Shown: one piece after another, positions 36,001 through 47,431 of the stretch | Layout of the letters: every line of letters starts with the position of its first letter | Position numbering within the stretch: position 1 is the first letter of the stretch | Source: Dactylonectria macrodidyma | Lineage: Eukaryota; Ascomycota; Sordariomycetes; Hypocreales; Nectriaceae | Reading direction: 5' to 3' | Length of the DNA stretch: 64,000 bases | NCBI GenBank assembly: GCA_020744425.1 | Contig: JAGMUV010000003.1 | Coordinates: forward strand, 496,001 to 560,000 | Translations under genes and position numbers: made by a program | The notes under the pieces: model-generated | Told to the model about the DNA's origin: nothing | Databases searched by the model: none | The model's input: the letters and a program-made list of their open reading frames with translations, nothing else

Positions 36001-36120
36001 GAAGTATTTAATAAGACACTCTTCTAAATAAATATTAACTTTATAGCTATAGGGAAATTATGAAAACTCTCTCTCTATTAAGACCTACTAAAGCTATAAG
36101 TAAGGATCGGGAATGCTAAT
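33023..36120 (+). pseudogene. Gypsy leader and gag remnant
   Basis: RIP-decayed region with many stops. A C-x2-C-x4-H-x4-C zinc knuckle can be traced at about 34935-34985, where the cysteine codons have become TAC or TAT. No obvious primer-binding site matching a tRNA 3' end was recognised just after the 5' LTR. Confidence 0.6.
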
Positions 36121-39100
36121 AGTCAGACTTAGGAAGCTATCCTGGACTCTAGAGCAGAGGGAAATATCATTTCTAATATAATAGCTCATAAATACAAGCT
36201 ATTAATACAGCCCTCTTCTACTAAGACTATATCTTTTTTAAATGATTATATAGTAATATTAGGAGTGGTTAATATAAGCATTTTCCTTAGTAATGTCTAT
36301 ATTGAATAGAGGTTATATATAGCCCTAGTTAGAGCCATTTTAATCCTCTTTATTCTAAGGATGCTATTCTTTAAAAGTACTAAAGTTACTTTTAATTATA
36401 ATACTATACTAAGTAAAATGATTATAGTATACTAGCTAAAGAATATTAAGCTAATAAGCGCTATTACTAGCAACTTATAATAAGAATACTCAGACTCTAT
36501 TTAAAAAGCTCTAAATAAACTATTATAAGTAATAAAAGACCTTCTAAACTACTACTAATAGCTAATTATAGTTTAAAGGATAATAATATTAAGTATTTAA
36601 TAAGACACTTTAATAAATAAATAGCTTAAAAGATCTTTTTAATTATACTAGAAGATTAGATTAATAATAATATCCTAATAAGCAATAAAGAAAACTAAAT
36701 AAGCAATCTAAATCCTTTACTTAACCTAAAAGGAAATTATATATAAGTTAATACTATATATAAATATAAAGCTAATAAGATTCACTCTAGGAATAATGTC
36801 CTTTTAGATAGATCGGTTTTAGAAAGTAATCCCTTTTAGAAGGAAAAGAGGTAGGATGAAGTGAAAGGTGAGTTAGAAGTAGATACTCTTTATAATAAGC
36901 ATATTATGCTTAAGTTCTCGAAGCTAGAGACTGGCTTAAGACTTATACTTAAACGGTTAGAAAAGATCTTCTTATAGACTATAGAGACTCTATTTCTAGA
37001 AGAATAAGCTATCTTTAAGCAGATCTTATTTAACTAGGAAGCAGCTTTAGCCTAGACCTTTAAGGAGATAGAAGAGCTAGACTAATGAGTGGCCCCTCTA
37101 TAAGTAATTAAAGTAGTCCTTTATATAGCCTAATAGGTAGGAAATATATAAATTCCTTATAGAGCTAAAAAGAAGGTTATTAATTTACTAAGAATGAAAA
37201 TAAAAAGAGGGATTCTAAAAGAAAGTTATACTACTTATAAGAACCTATAGATACTAATAGTTAAAAAGAATAGGGATCTATAGCTAATCAATTCTATAAA
37301 GAGATATAATGCTTATACTATTAGAGATAGTTTAATAGGCCTGGCTATTAATGATTTCTCTATAGAATTTAGAATGTACTAAATGCTTTTATTACTAGAC
37401 TTCTTTTCTAGCTATGATTAGATCGTCTTAATAAAGGAAAGCTGCGATTTAACTACTTTTAACACTCCCTTAAGGCTGCTTTATCTTTATAGACTCCCTT
37501 AAGGAGCTACTAATTCTATAGCCCAGTTCTTATAAGTAATAATAAGAATCCTCTTCGACCTATTACTAGATATTGCCTAAGCCTTTATTAATAATATAAG
37601 GATTAAAGGACTAGAAACTGATTATAGAGGAGAAGAATCCCTTCTTAGTATTAGACGCTATATCCTTAAGCATCTGATTAACCTAGATAAAGTATTATTA
37701 AATATAGAACTCACTAGCTGCATAATCTTAGCAGAGAAGTCTAGCTATTGCTAGAAAACTGTAGAGATAGTGGGTTTTGTCTATAGTATAAGTAGCTAAA
37801 AGCCTATTAAAGCTAAGACTTTAAAGGTTCTTAAATAGAAACTATATAATAACTTTACATAAGTCAGAGCCTTCCTAGGGATTACTAACTACTATTAGAT
37901 TTAGATCTTATACTATATATAGATAGCCTTACTACTAACTTAACTACTAAAGAAAGAGACACTTTAAGAGTAGAGTAAAGAATAGCAAAAGGCAATGGAT
38001 TCTTTAAAATCTATAGTCACTACTGCCCCTATACTTATCTTATTAGATCTATTAGTAGAAGGTAGGCTGATTATCTTAATAACTAACTTATCAATCTTTA
38101 GCTAAAGTACTATCCTTATATAAGTCTAGAAAGGGAAGCATTATCTAGTATACTATAAATCTAGCTCTTAGATAAACGCTAAGAAGCATTATAATATAAC
38201 TAAGCTAGAGTATAAAGGGGTGCTTTATACTATTAGATGCTTATAAATGCATTTATATAATATCCCTTTTATTCTAAAGACCGATTCTTATATCTTAGTT
38301 AATTAGATTAATAATAAAGCAGATAATATTCTTACTATAATAGTAATAAGATGGATTAGCTATATCCTATTATTTAATATTATAGTTAAGCATATTCTTA
38401 GTAAAAAGAATAGTATAGCTAACGGGCTTTTTAAAAAGCTAGCAGGCGAATCTAATTAGTAGGATAGAGAAGCTAAAAGGAATATAAAAGAATTTATTAA
38501 TACTTACCTTAATACTATTCTATTCAGACCTAAAGAGACGCCCTTAGAAGATAATTATACTAATTAGTAGCTAATATTAACTAAATTCCTTATAATATTA
38601 TAAAGACTAGAAGGAATGGCTACTAAAGACTATTAATAACTAGCTAAGAAAGCTACTCAGTACTTTATCTAAAGAGGTTAGATTTAGCGCAGAGGACTAA
38701 GAGAAGGAGAGGACTTAGTACTAGTTATTAACTCCTAAGAGGTTTAAAAGCATTTAATAAGATCCTATTATCTAGAAAGAGGTTATAAAGGACAATTAGT
38801 TACTTAGAAACTACTTAGATATCATTATTTCTAATAAAGTATAAGATAGGATCTAGAAGAAATAATAAACGCCTATCTAACCTATTAATTTCATATAGTA
38901 TAATGAGCTATTAAAGAGTTAATACTAATAGCCCCTTAGTATTTAATAATAAAGATCTATATAAATAGCTAGTACTTACTTCTAGATAGTAGAATGAAGT
39001 TCTTACTAAAAGTAAGATATAATCTTATTAAATAGATCAAAGCTATAGTAATACTGTATTTATTAGCTTATTATATTAGAAAGTTTATAAAAACGATTAT

Positions 39101-39800
39101 CTATTACTATAGTATGCTATTAAGAATCATTACTAATAATAGAAGAGAAATCCAAAAGGGTATTCTAAAGGATCTAGATAAGCTTAGTATTATTATAGTA
39201 AAAATCGCAGCTTATAACTTAAAAGCTAATAGTATTATTAAAGTTAGCTATATCTCTATAGTTAATTACTTTAAAAAGATTGAGATATTAAGTAAATAGG
39301 TCTATTTAGTTAAGAAAGCACTATTAGTAAATAGGTTTGCAGTCTAAGGATCTTATAGGAGATCGCCCTTTTTCTTACTCTATAGATAGGAACCGATCCT
39401 TCTAATAGAAGTTAAAGTCCTTACTTAGTGACTGATTGACTAGGATAATGTTAAAATGATAGAGGAAGTGATCCTAGCTAGGATCCGGATCCTAGAGAGA
39501 TAATAAGAAGATATAGAAAAAGCCAGAGAGAAAGTTACAGCTTATAGACATAATAACGCTTAAAAAGCTACTAAAAAGAATGCTTTCAGGCTCTATAAGT
39601 CACCCCTAAAGAAAGGAGACCTAATCCTATAGTATAATATCTGAAACTATAATAATATATCTACTATAGCCAAACTTAAGCCTAGATAGCTAGGACTATT
39701 TAGGATTAAAGAAGCCTTTAAAGATAAGAAAATATATATTATTAAGACCTTAGATAGTATAAGAATCCTAAGGGCAAATAATAGCAATTAACTTAAGCAG
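36121..39800 (+). pseudogene. Gypsy pol remnant (protease, RT, RNase H, integrase)
   Basis: The order of remnants is protease (LDSxAEG near 36143), reverse transcriptase (VPYRAKKK-like near 37150, then DLRLINS-like, then a LDFFSSYDQ-like segment near 37400), RNase H (LxKREKHYNITKLEYKGVL-like near 38180; W...LFNI...H near 38370) and integrase (core near 39100-39290, then a PFFLLYRQEP-like stretch near 39370). Stops interrupt every domain at codons that RIP converts. Integrase after RNase H is diagnostic of Ty3/gypsy. Confidence 0.82.
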
Positions 39801-42800
39801 TTCGTTAAGAATAGCTAGGGATAGTAAACTAATAATGAAGATAATGAGATTCTAAAGCCATTTAGTTAGGGTTTTTAAGTAAGAACTAATAAGAAAGTGT
39901 TTAATAAGATACTTAACTACTAGTAGATAGAGAAGAAATTATAGAACCTATAAACTGAGGCTTAAGAAGAGCAAACAAATGAGCTTATCTAGTTACAGAA
40001 GGGACTCCGGATGGATATAGAAGTATAAATCCCTAAGATACTATAAAATCAAAGGGATAAGTATATTAACTAAAGAAGTGTCTAATTAAACACTTAGGAA
40101 TATAGGAAGTATGCTAAGAATAGCTAGGCTTCTATATAAGGAGGCAGATAAAGCAGTATAATAAGGTCTAGAAGCGATTATAAAGATAAGAGTAAGGAGG
40201 CGAATAGAAACACTATAGAGTAAAAGAACCATTAGATTTCTATACTATCCTTCCTAAAAGACCTAAATAATATTAAAAACGGAGAGACTTTAATAGAAAA
40301 AACGTTATAAATAGCGTTTAAAATGGACAGAACCTATCTTTTAAAACTTAGGCAGATCGAGCAGCTGCTTAGCGCATAGTAGCTTAATTAGCTATAGAGC
40401 CTCCTTTAGCTAGGTAGCTAGTAATAATTCGAAGGTAAGATGTAAGGTTAAGTATATTAGCTATCTAAAAGCTAGGGGCGTAAGACCTAGTAGTTATAGC
40501 GCTATTTAAGGAGTGATTATAAGGACCCTAATAGTAACTAATTAGGATGTAATTAGTTAGCTATTTCTAGTTATAGCTAGAACGGTTATACTAAATGCAA
40601 TTAGTATACTAGCTACTTATAAAAGTAGAATATAAGATATAAGTGTAGAAAGGGGTTAGAATATAGCTTTAAAAGCGTATTATATAAGAAAAATAGCTAG
40701 AAAGGCAGTAATAATATATAATTAAATTAGTATTTTTAATAAAAGCTATAAGTAAGGCTTTAATATAATAGGGAGCCTTACTAAGAGTTATAAAGAAGTA
40801 GCTAGTAGAGTAAGACCACTTAGTAAGGATATATACTAAGTAAGCTAATATAGTCTATAATAACTAAATACTAGCTTTAATAGTAGAATCCTTAAATTAT
40901 CCGATCTTAGTAAAAAGCTAAGTTAAATAGTTATATAAGTTAACTCTAAGTAGGAAAGTAAGCTTAACTTTAACATAAAGCAGTTAATTAAAGCAATTAA
41001 GAGTAAGATAGCTATAGAACTAGACTCAGAAGTTAGTAATTATCTAGGAAAGCGTTTAATTAAATAAAGGATCTTAGAAGAAGCTAGAGAAAGAGAATAC
41101 TTATAAGTCAATCTAGAGTTAAAAGTCTAGAAATAGGGAATGCTTAGAGAAAGAGAGCATTATAGTTATACTAATAAGTAGTAAACTGTAGGTTAAAGGC
41201 ATTAATATTTATATTACATTTAGCTAGACTATGTATATTAAGAAGGCATTAAGAAAGGACGTTTTAAAGAATAGCGAGCTTATCCTTATTAGAAGCACTA
41301 TAAGAAGAAGTAGACTGGGTTAATATTATAGTAGCGGTCTAAAAAGACAGAAAGATGAAAGTAATAATAATAATAAAAGAAGAAAAGAAGAAAGAAGCTA
41401 TAAGAAATATAAGAAGAAAGAAAAAGAGGAGGTTAGGCCTAAAAAGCTTAAGTATTTACTATATAAGCGCTAGAGCTCTAAGAATAGTATCTCTTATAAC
41501 TAAAGAGTTTAGTATAATTCATACTAAAAGACTTAGAATAAACATACAGTAACTATAAAAGCAGGGCCTGCAGCTTACTTTAAAGTAATAACCTTATAAC
41601 TATATAACTAACCTCTCTTTTTTAACCCTTTATAATACTATTAAGCTACTGCTTTCTTATAACCATACTTATAATATAAGCCCTATCTTTTCAATTTCTA
41701 TAATATTATCTTATTATACACTATTTAATAACTATATCTAATTTCCTATTACTATAACTAACTGATCGATACTAAATGCAATGCTTATAACTATAAAAAG
41801 AGAGAATAGCCTCTTCTTCTTAAATAAGGATATTAAACTCTAGTAAGGACTAGTTAAAAACGAAGGCAGTAATAGTAGTTTCCTATACTCTAGAGACATT
41901 ATCTCTACTTAGGAAATAGTAACCCTGATTAATAATTAAGCCACTATAATCTAGTAATGCAAGAACTAGTTATACTAAGACCAGCATTAAGATAAGTAGC
42001 TAGCCCTTAATGATAATAAATCTATCTAATACTAGGCCTCTCTAGTACCTCCTCTTCCTAACTTTGATAAATCTAATAGTATAAGCTAGGCGCTTTACTA
42101 TAGGGTTCTTTAGTCTTTTCTAAAGACTGGGGAGAAGTAGGACTTAATAAGTAATAACTAACTCCTTGCCTTTATAAGTATACTTATATACAGTCTCCGG
42201 AATGTTATAACTATAGCTAATAGCTTGATTATACTTAAATCCTTTACTATTAAAGGTAACTAAAAGAAAGCCGGCCCCTTCTCCTATTAATAGCTTCTAT
42301 AAGAGATAATTATTAATAATAACTGCTTATAACTAGGCTTTTAACTAATAGTAGAGTGATTCTATAGCTAGCGATTCTACATTAAGTTATTCTACTATTA
42401 GGCCTACTACTATTAGTCTGCGTTTATCTAAAATACTAAATGCAGGTAGTTATTCTTCTTTAATACATTAGAAAATAAGAAAATAGAGCAGTTCTAAGCT
42501 TTAATAGTAGCCTAGAGGAAGATCTTTATATAGAATAAAAAGCCTTAGAACTTTAAGGTCTATAGAATGCCTACTACCTACTAAGAAGGCAGCTAGGAAT
42601 ATAATTACCTTTATATATTCTTACTTACTTAAAGCCTCTAAAGAATGATTAGGCTATTCTATTAGTAAATAGTGAAGGTAATATTAGTTAAAACCCTTAA
42701 GTTTAACTCTCTTTATAAAAGTACTGAATTTAGCTCTTTTAACTTATTAGCTTATAATTAAGTAATAAAATACATAAGTCTAAAGAAGAAATAAGATGAA

Positions 42801-44015
42801 TTATATACTTTAAGTATTAATAAAGTCCTAAGGTTTATTAAATATACTATTCTAAATGAACTAAGTATATAGAATAGTAAGGTTATTTAAGATAAATAAC
42901 TTATTAATATCCTAAGTAACTATAGTACTATTTATACACTATTTAATTTTACTATAGTCCTAAGAATGTCTAACCTCTATACTAATATAAGAAGGCTGAA
43001 AGTAGTTAATTAGTAGAATATTAATAATCTTATAATTAATAATGATTATTAAGTAGTTAGGAAGCTAGACCGCCCCTTTAGGCTTTTATATTAACGCTTT
43101 AGTCCTATTCTAATTATAGTTAAAGGGGTTTATAATCAGATCCCTAAGACTATTATTAATACTTATAAGTAGCGCAGTATGGTTATTACGAATGACTACT
43201 TATAATAAACTCTCTCTAACTCTTTTATAAATAGTATAGTAAGGACTCCTTCTTATATATAAGTATAAGCATCGGCCTTAGAGCTACTAATAATAGTGAA
43301 GCTAGATAGCTAACACCTGCCTGAAATCATAATTACTAGACTGAACTAGCTATTTTAATTAGCTTTAGAAGTGAGTAAGAAGAAGCCTACTGCTCGATCT
43401 ACTACTAGGAGTAATAATAGCAGTATTTTATCACTTCTTATGCATACGCTGTCTATTAATAACTAATCTATATAAGATGCATACTTATTAGAGAGCTATA
43501 GATCCGCCTTTTCTAGCTCTCTTTATAAAGGACTATAGCGAGCCTCTAATACTTATATTCATAGGGCAGAGCTAGTCATAGTATTTAATAAGATGATTAT
43601 ACAAAGTAAGAACTTCTATACTGACCTAAAGATAGAAGAAAGAGCTTAAAAAATAATAGTTATTATAAATATAATAGAGTTACTATAAATTCCTAATTAA
43701 ATTATATAGTATTTACTAGTCTTAAGTATATATACTAAGTATATTCCTAAGGGATTAGTTATATTAGACTAGTAGAAGGCTATTATTAATACTGCCTATA
43801 GATAAGTCTTCTAGCTATTACTATTTAAGATAAGTTAGGAAGAGCGTTACTACTAGTAAGAAAGTAAATGCAAGGAATGAGAGAATATAGAGTAAGGGAA
43901 GTATCTAATTAGATACTTCTAGTCATAGGGGAGGTAGATTAAGATGCATAGAAGTAAAGTAGAAGGAGTTTATAGCTATGAGCCTAGAGCTGGCTAAGGA
44001 TAGTAATCGTCTTAT
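39801..44015 (+). other. Unassigned 3' internal region of the gypsy element
   Basis: About 4.2 kb of RIP-decayed DNA between integrase and the polypurine tract. The only open frame of size (41355-41552, 65 codons, Lys/Ile-rich) is a product of A-rich sequence. It may be an extra ORF of the element or a nested insertion; I cannot tell. Confidence 0.5.
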
Positions 44016-44024
44016 AAGGGGAGG
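44016..44024 (+). promoter_or_regulatory. Polypurine tract
   Basis: aaggggagg lies two bases upstream of the 3' LTR start, the expected position for the primer of plus-strand DNA synthesis. Confidence 0.6.
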
Positions 44025-44026
44025 TA

Positions 44027-44603
44027 TGATATGATTATAGTAGGACAGGGGTTAGATAGGGTTATGAGGACTAGAGATTTAACTCTTAAGGTCTTAGGAT
44101 TTTTCTAGGGATTTTTTTTAAAGGGAGGATAATTATTACGAAGGTCAGCTTTAATAGCTAGGGAGGCAGAGAAGCCTCTTAGCTGCAGGACTGGATAGTA
44201 CTATTATTTTCTAGACTATATGACTATTAATTTTATTGCGGGTTTCCTGCTTTTCTATCAAACCTCTTTTAATCCGGTTAAATACGCCCTTTTCCTACGA
44301 GCTGACTGACTGCGTCCGCAGTCTTCTACCCAAGCCCGGATCTGCCGCTATAACCTTCTTCTTTTCGAGCCTTACTATAATCCGCAGCGGCGATCTAACC
44401 CGATAAAGTATCTAATTAGACGCTTTCCTGGCTATCTTGAAGAGACCGGCCCGTCATCTTCACCTGCGGTGGTGCTGGAAGCAGCCGCTGCCGACCTCTG
44501 CTGGAGGCGGCGAGACGGCGCCAGTCGCGATTGGCCCAGCGGCCCCGGAAAGATAGCTAGCCATTTGGGTGTGGTTTCTTCCTCGTCCGCCAAGGTCGTT
44601 TCA
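44027..44603 (+). repeat. Gypsy 3' LTR (577 bp)
   Basis: Starts TGATATGATTA and ends GTCGTTTCA. Relative to the 5' LTR, RIP-type changes are dense in its inner 430 bp and absent from the outer about 130 bp, the mirror image of the 5' LTR. Confidence 0.93.
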
Positions 44604-46223
44604 CTATCTGTTGGTGAATGTGAAATGTCTCAATTACTCCTTCAGCAAGGCCCCGATGCGAGCCTCGATGCTGGCATGAGGTTGCTAGAGGCCGCCATCT
44701 GTAGTCGAAACGCGGAATGCATCGAGCATGCTAGTCGCCGAGCTAGTGACACTTACCATGCGGGAACTCTTTGTGCCGCGGTGTTTTTCTCACAGGAATG
44801 TTCCCTTTCCAGAAAGATCGCCCTCGATCTGATATCCAAAAGGTTCCCCCACAACCCTGGGACTACGGTGGAATCAACAGCCATTGGTCTCGCCGCCATG
44901 TATAACGACCAGGAAATGATGTCCAAACTTTTAAACGCTATCCCCAGCCCGTCCCAGGTTTGCAACTTACCTTGGACGTGTAGTGAACTCATTGGGGCAC
45001 TAGGAGACGATAACGACACTTTCCCTGTCATTCAGAAGACTCGCCACAAATGTCGACAAGGACAGCCATTCTGGCACTTTGAGCACCGTCAATGTTCGCC
45101 ACTGGCTCTACCCGCCTTCACTGGCAGCCATGAGGGTGCATTAGCCCTCCTCAGGCATGGCATTCGCCCGGGCCTATGTGCTTGCAATATTGCAGTAATA
45201 CTCGACGAGCAGGAGATACTTTCTCTTCTGTTATGCGGACAGCCTCCACTACCTCAATGGGATCCTGGGTCCTTACCTGACGATCGTTTACCGCTGTACT
45301 ATGCCGTCGGAGGAGTTGACTCTTTGGATCGCGATTCCAATGACGGTTACATCTCTGATGTTTCGCTTGTCGGCCAACTCTTATCCGCAGGGGCCGACAT
45401 CAACGACCCTGACTGCGAAGTACATGGAGGTCGTAGTGCATTGCAAGCCGCCGCGGAGAAAGGGAATTTGCGCATGGCCAATTTCTTGCTCGATCAGGGA
45501 GCTCAAGTGAATGGAAGGATCGCAACAATAGCTGGTGCGACGGCGCTACAGCTTGCCGTGATGCATGGCCATTCTGACATGGTCGAAATGTTGCTCGCCA
45601 ATGGCGCAGATGTCGATGCCCCGGCATGTCTGAAATATGGACGAACATGTCTTCAGAGAGCTGCGGAGGAAGGGCGATTGGGTATTTTGGAGCTATTGAT
45701 TGCGAAGAACATCAGGACAGATGGTGAACATCGTGCTGACTATGTTTTTGCTGTTGTTCTGGCCGACAGGAACGGTCACCAGGTGCTTGCGCAGAGACTT
45801 AAATCCTATGGAGGCTGGGCGGAGTGGGATCAGATTGTCTGTGAGATCCTCAGGGATATGAACAGGGAGTCTTATTTCCCGCTGAGTTTGGCAACTTTAG
45901 ACAAGGCAGAGATCGAAGCAAAGGTCCGCCTTCGGCTATCGGGGAAAGCAGACGTTCAAGATTGCGGGACTGAATCCAGCATGATGGTACAGAACATGGC
46001 CCAGGCGAGCCCACGGCTATATTGTCCACCCATGTCTCCTCGCAGCCTCATGCCATACCCATTCATGCCACAATCGCCGCAGGATTTGAGATTCTTCGAC
46101 ATGTCGACACCACCACGGTGCTTGGACCATGAGGAGGAATGGTTTCATGACCGAGGGCCTTCATTTATGAGAAACTATCGGGAACAAGAGGGAGAAGAAG
46201 AAATGACTCTAGATTTGGATTAG
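44604..46223 (+). CDS. Clr5-domain ankyrin protein, 3' part
   Basis: The host frame resumes right after the 3' LTR (44604-44607 is the target duplication) and runs without stops to 46223; the first ATG in frame is at 44625. It encodes ankyrin repeats, degenerate at first and then clear: RSALQAAAEKGNLRMANFLLDQGA, ATALQLAVMHGHSDMVEMLL, TCLQRAAEEGRLGILELLI. The tail is Pro/Met-rich and acidic. The frame also extends upstream through the LTR to 44469, so an LTR-started chimeric transcript could carry this ORF. Joined to 32445 across the insertion with one ctat copy, the frame is continuous. No RIP-type stops have entered this half. Confidence 0.85.
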   Translation, partial: LSVGECEMSQLLLQQGPDASLDAGMRLLEAAICSRNAECIEHASRRASDTYHAGTLCAAVFFSQECSLSRKIALDLISKRFPHNPGTTVESTAIGLAAMYNDQEMMSKLLNAIPSPSQVCNLPWTCSELIGALGDDNDTFPVIQKTRHKCRQGQPFWHFEHRQCSPLALPAFTGSHEGALALLRHGIRPGLCACNIAVILDEQEILSLLLCGQPPLPQWDPGSLPDDRLPLYYAVGGVDSLDRDSNDGYISDVSLVGQLLSAGADINDPDCEVHGGRSALQAAAEKGNLRMANFLLDQGAQVNGRIATIAGATALQLAVMHGHSDMVEMLLANGADVDAPACLKYGRTCLQRAAEEGRLGILELLIAKNIRTDGEHRADYVFAVVLADRNGHQVLAQRLKSYGGWAEWDQIVCEILRDMNRESYFPLSLATLDKAEIEAKVRLRLSGKADVQDCGTESSMMVQNMAQASPRLYCPPMSPRSLMPYPFMPQSPQDLRFFDMSTPPRCLDHEEEWFHDRGPSFMRNYREQEGEEEMTLDLD

Positions 46224-46320
46224 CTCAGAATGTGAAAAGGAAAAAACTGTATTTTTTGACTTTGTGACAGCGGCAACTCGCCCATTGATGGAGTGGGCAG
46301 CCAACTTAAGTAGTAACTAG

Positions 46321-46635
46321 ACAGTCCGCAACGAAAGCGGTATCTTTCGATTAGTTCACTACACGGCTCAAGAAAACCTCGAGCGAACCCAACATCTCTG
46401 GTTTCTGAGCGTGGAGACCGATAGACTAATAGTCCGCGTCACCTACCTCTCTTTGGATACCTTCAGAAGTGGGCTTTGTAGAACTGGTCACGAATTCTAT
46501 GAACTGCTACGGTTTAATGAGCTATATAACTACGCTGCATAGCATTGGGGACACCATTCTCGGCTAGCGAAGGTTCTGCACCAAGTTATGATCAGCTTTC
46601 TTGAATCATTAGAAAAGGTTCGATACCACGGAGCG
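46321..46635 (+). pseudogene. Relic of a NACHT-ankyrin NLR gene
   Basis: In one frame this reads SGIFRLVHYTAQENLERTQ, then a VTYLSLDTF.SGLC segment and FNELYNYAA, an in-frame TAG at 46540-46542, and HWGHHSR. This series is the unmistakable post-NACHT segment preceding the ankyrin repeats of fungal NLRs. The rest of the gene is not present on either side. It cannot belong to the Clr5-ankyrin gene, whose stop lies at 46223. A single C-to-T change could account for the stop. Confidence 0.82.
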
Positions 46636-47431
46636 CGGAGGATGGCGACGAGGGCGTTTTCAATTGCGACTGCTTCAGGGAGATGCCATCGTCAAGTGTC
46701 GCAGGCTACGTGGAGGGGTACATCGATCATGTGTGCCGTAAGGATCAAATATGAGTGTATACCGTTGGTCGGCTTAATTGCGAGGATACATGTGTATACA
46801 GAGTAACTTAATTTCATTCAACATTCTCTCCTAAACCTTGTCTGCCTACGCATCATACGTATTGCCATCGGCGGATCCAGGGCACCGATATTTACGTGAT
46901 AGGAGCTAGGAAGACATCATAATTATAGATCGGATCAAAGTTGTCGTGTAGTTTTCTCATTAGTAGACGCGGTAAGAATGCACGGCTCAGTAAATACACC
47001 GAAAGCAACATGGATGTACCTCCTTCAGCGTCAAAACCCCCCCGCTTCGCTGCATCGGGCGAATAATTTGGCCGCCTCGCGCCTGTACAATCAACGAGTT
47101 TTAGTAGGCGGAGGAACCTTGTCGCCTTGTGGATCTATCCCTATCTCAAGCTAGTCGGTGTTAGGTCATCGCAATGCCCCCTTGGCTCGCACTCGGTTTG
47201 CAGGGGATTATTAGCGCCAGGTTTTAGTTTCAGCCCTCTTCGCCCTGTGCCGTTTTGCCGGGTAAGGCTGCCAGGGCGAAGTCAAGGCAACTTCTACATA
47301 TATGATGATCTCCTTCTACTCCCACAATCGAATCATCTCATCATTACTTCCCTACATCTAGATATCCAATTCAACACACCCATAACTCAGTCGCAATTAC
47401 TACACTAAACATCCCAACAATCACCATCAAA
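46636..47431. promoter_or_regulatory. Intergenic, promoter of the NmrA-like gene
   Basis: About 800 bp. The last 150 bp form a pyrimidine- and adenine-rich leader typical of an expressed fungal gene, with a TATA-like acatatatgatg near 47293. No gene seen. Confidence 0.45.

Larger units (their letters stand above)
32446..44603 (+). mobile_element. Ty3/gypsy LTR retrotransposon, RIP-degraded, inserted in the Clr5-ankyrin gene
   Basis: A complete 12,158-bp element with 577-bp LTRs (32446-33022, 44027-44603), TG...CA ends and a 4-bp target duplication ctat (32442-32445, 44604-44607). The internal region on the plus strand keeps readable remnants in gypsy order: a CCHC knuckle (about 34935-34985), an aspartic-protease D-S/T-G-A-like site (about 36143), reverse transcriptase (about 37130-37430), RNase H (about 38040-38450) and integrase (about 38850-39800). 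Nearly all changes are C-to-T or G-to-A, with heavy loss of CA and TG dinucleotides, so it was silenced by RIP. About 4 kb between integrase and the 3' LTR is unassigned. Confidence 0.95.

Noticed and set aside
41355..41552. 65-codon open frame inside the gypsy element
   Set aside because: Lys/Ile/Arg-rich because of A-rich RIP sequence; not a gene.
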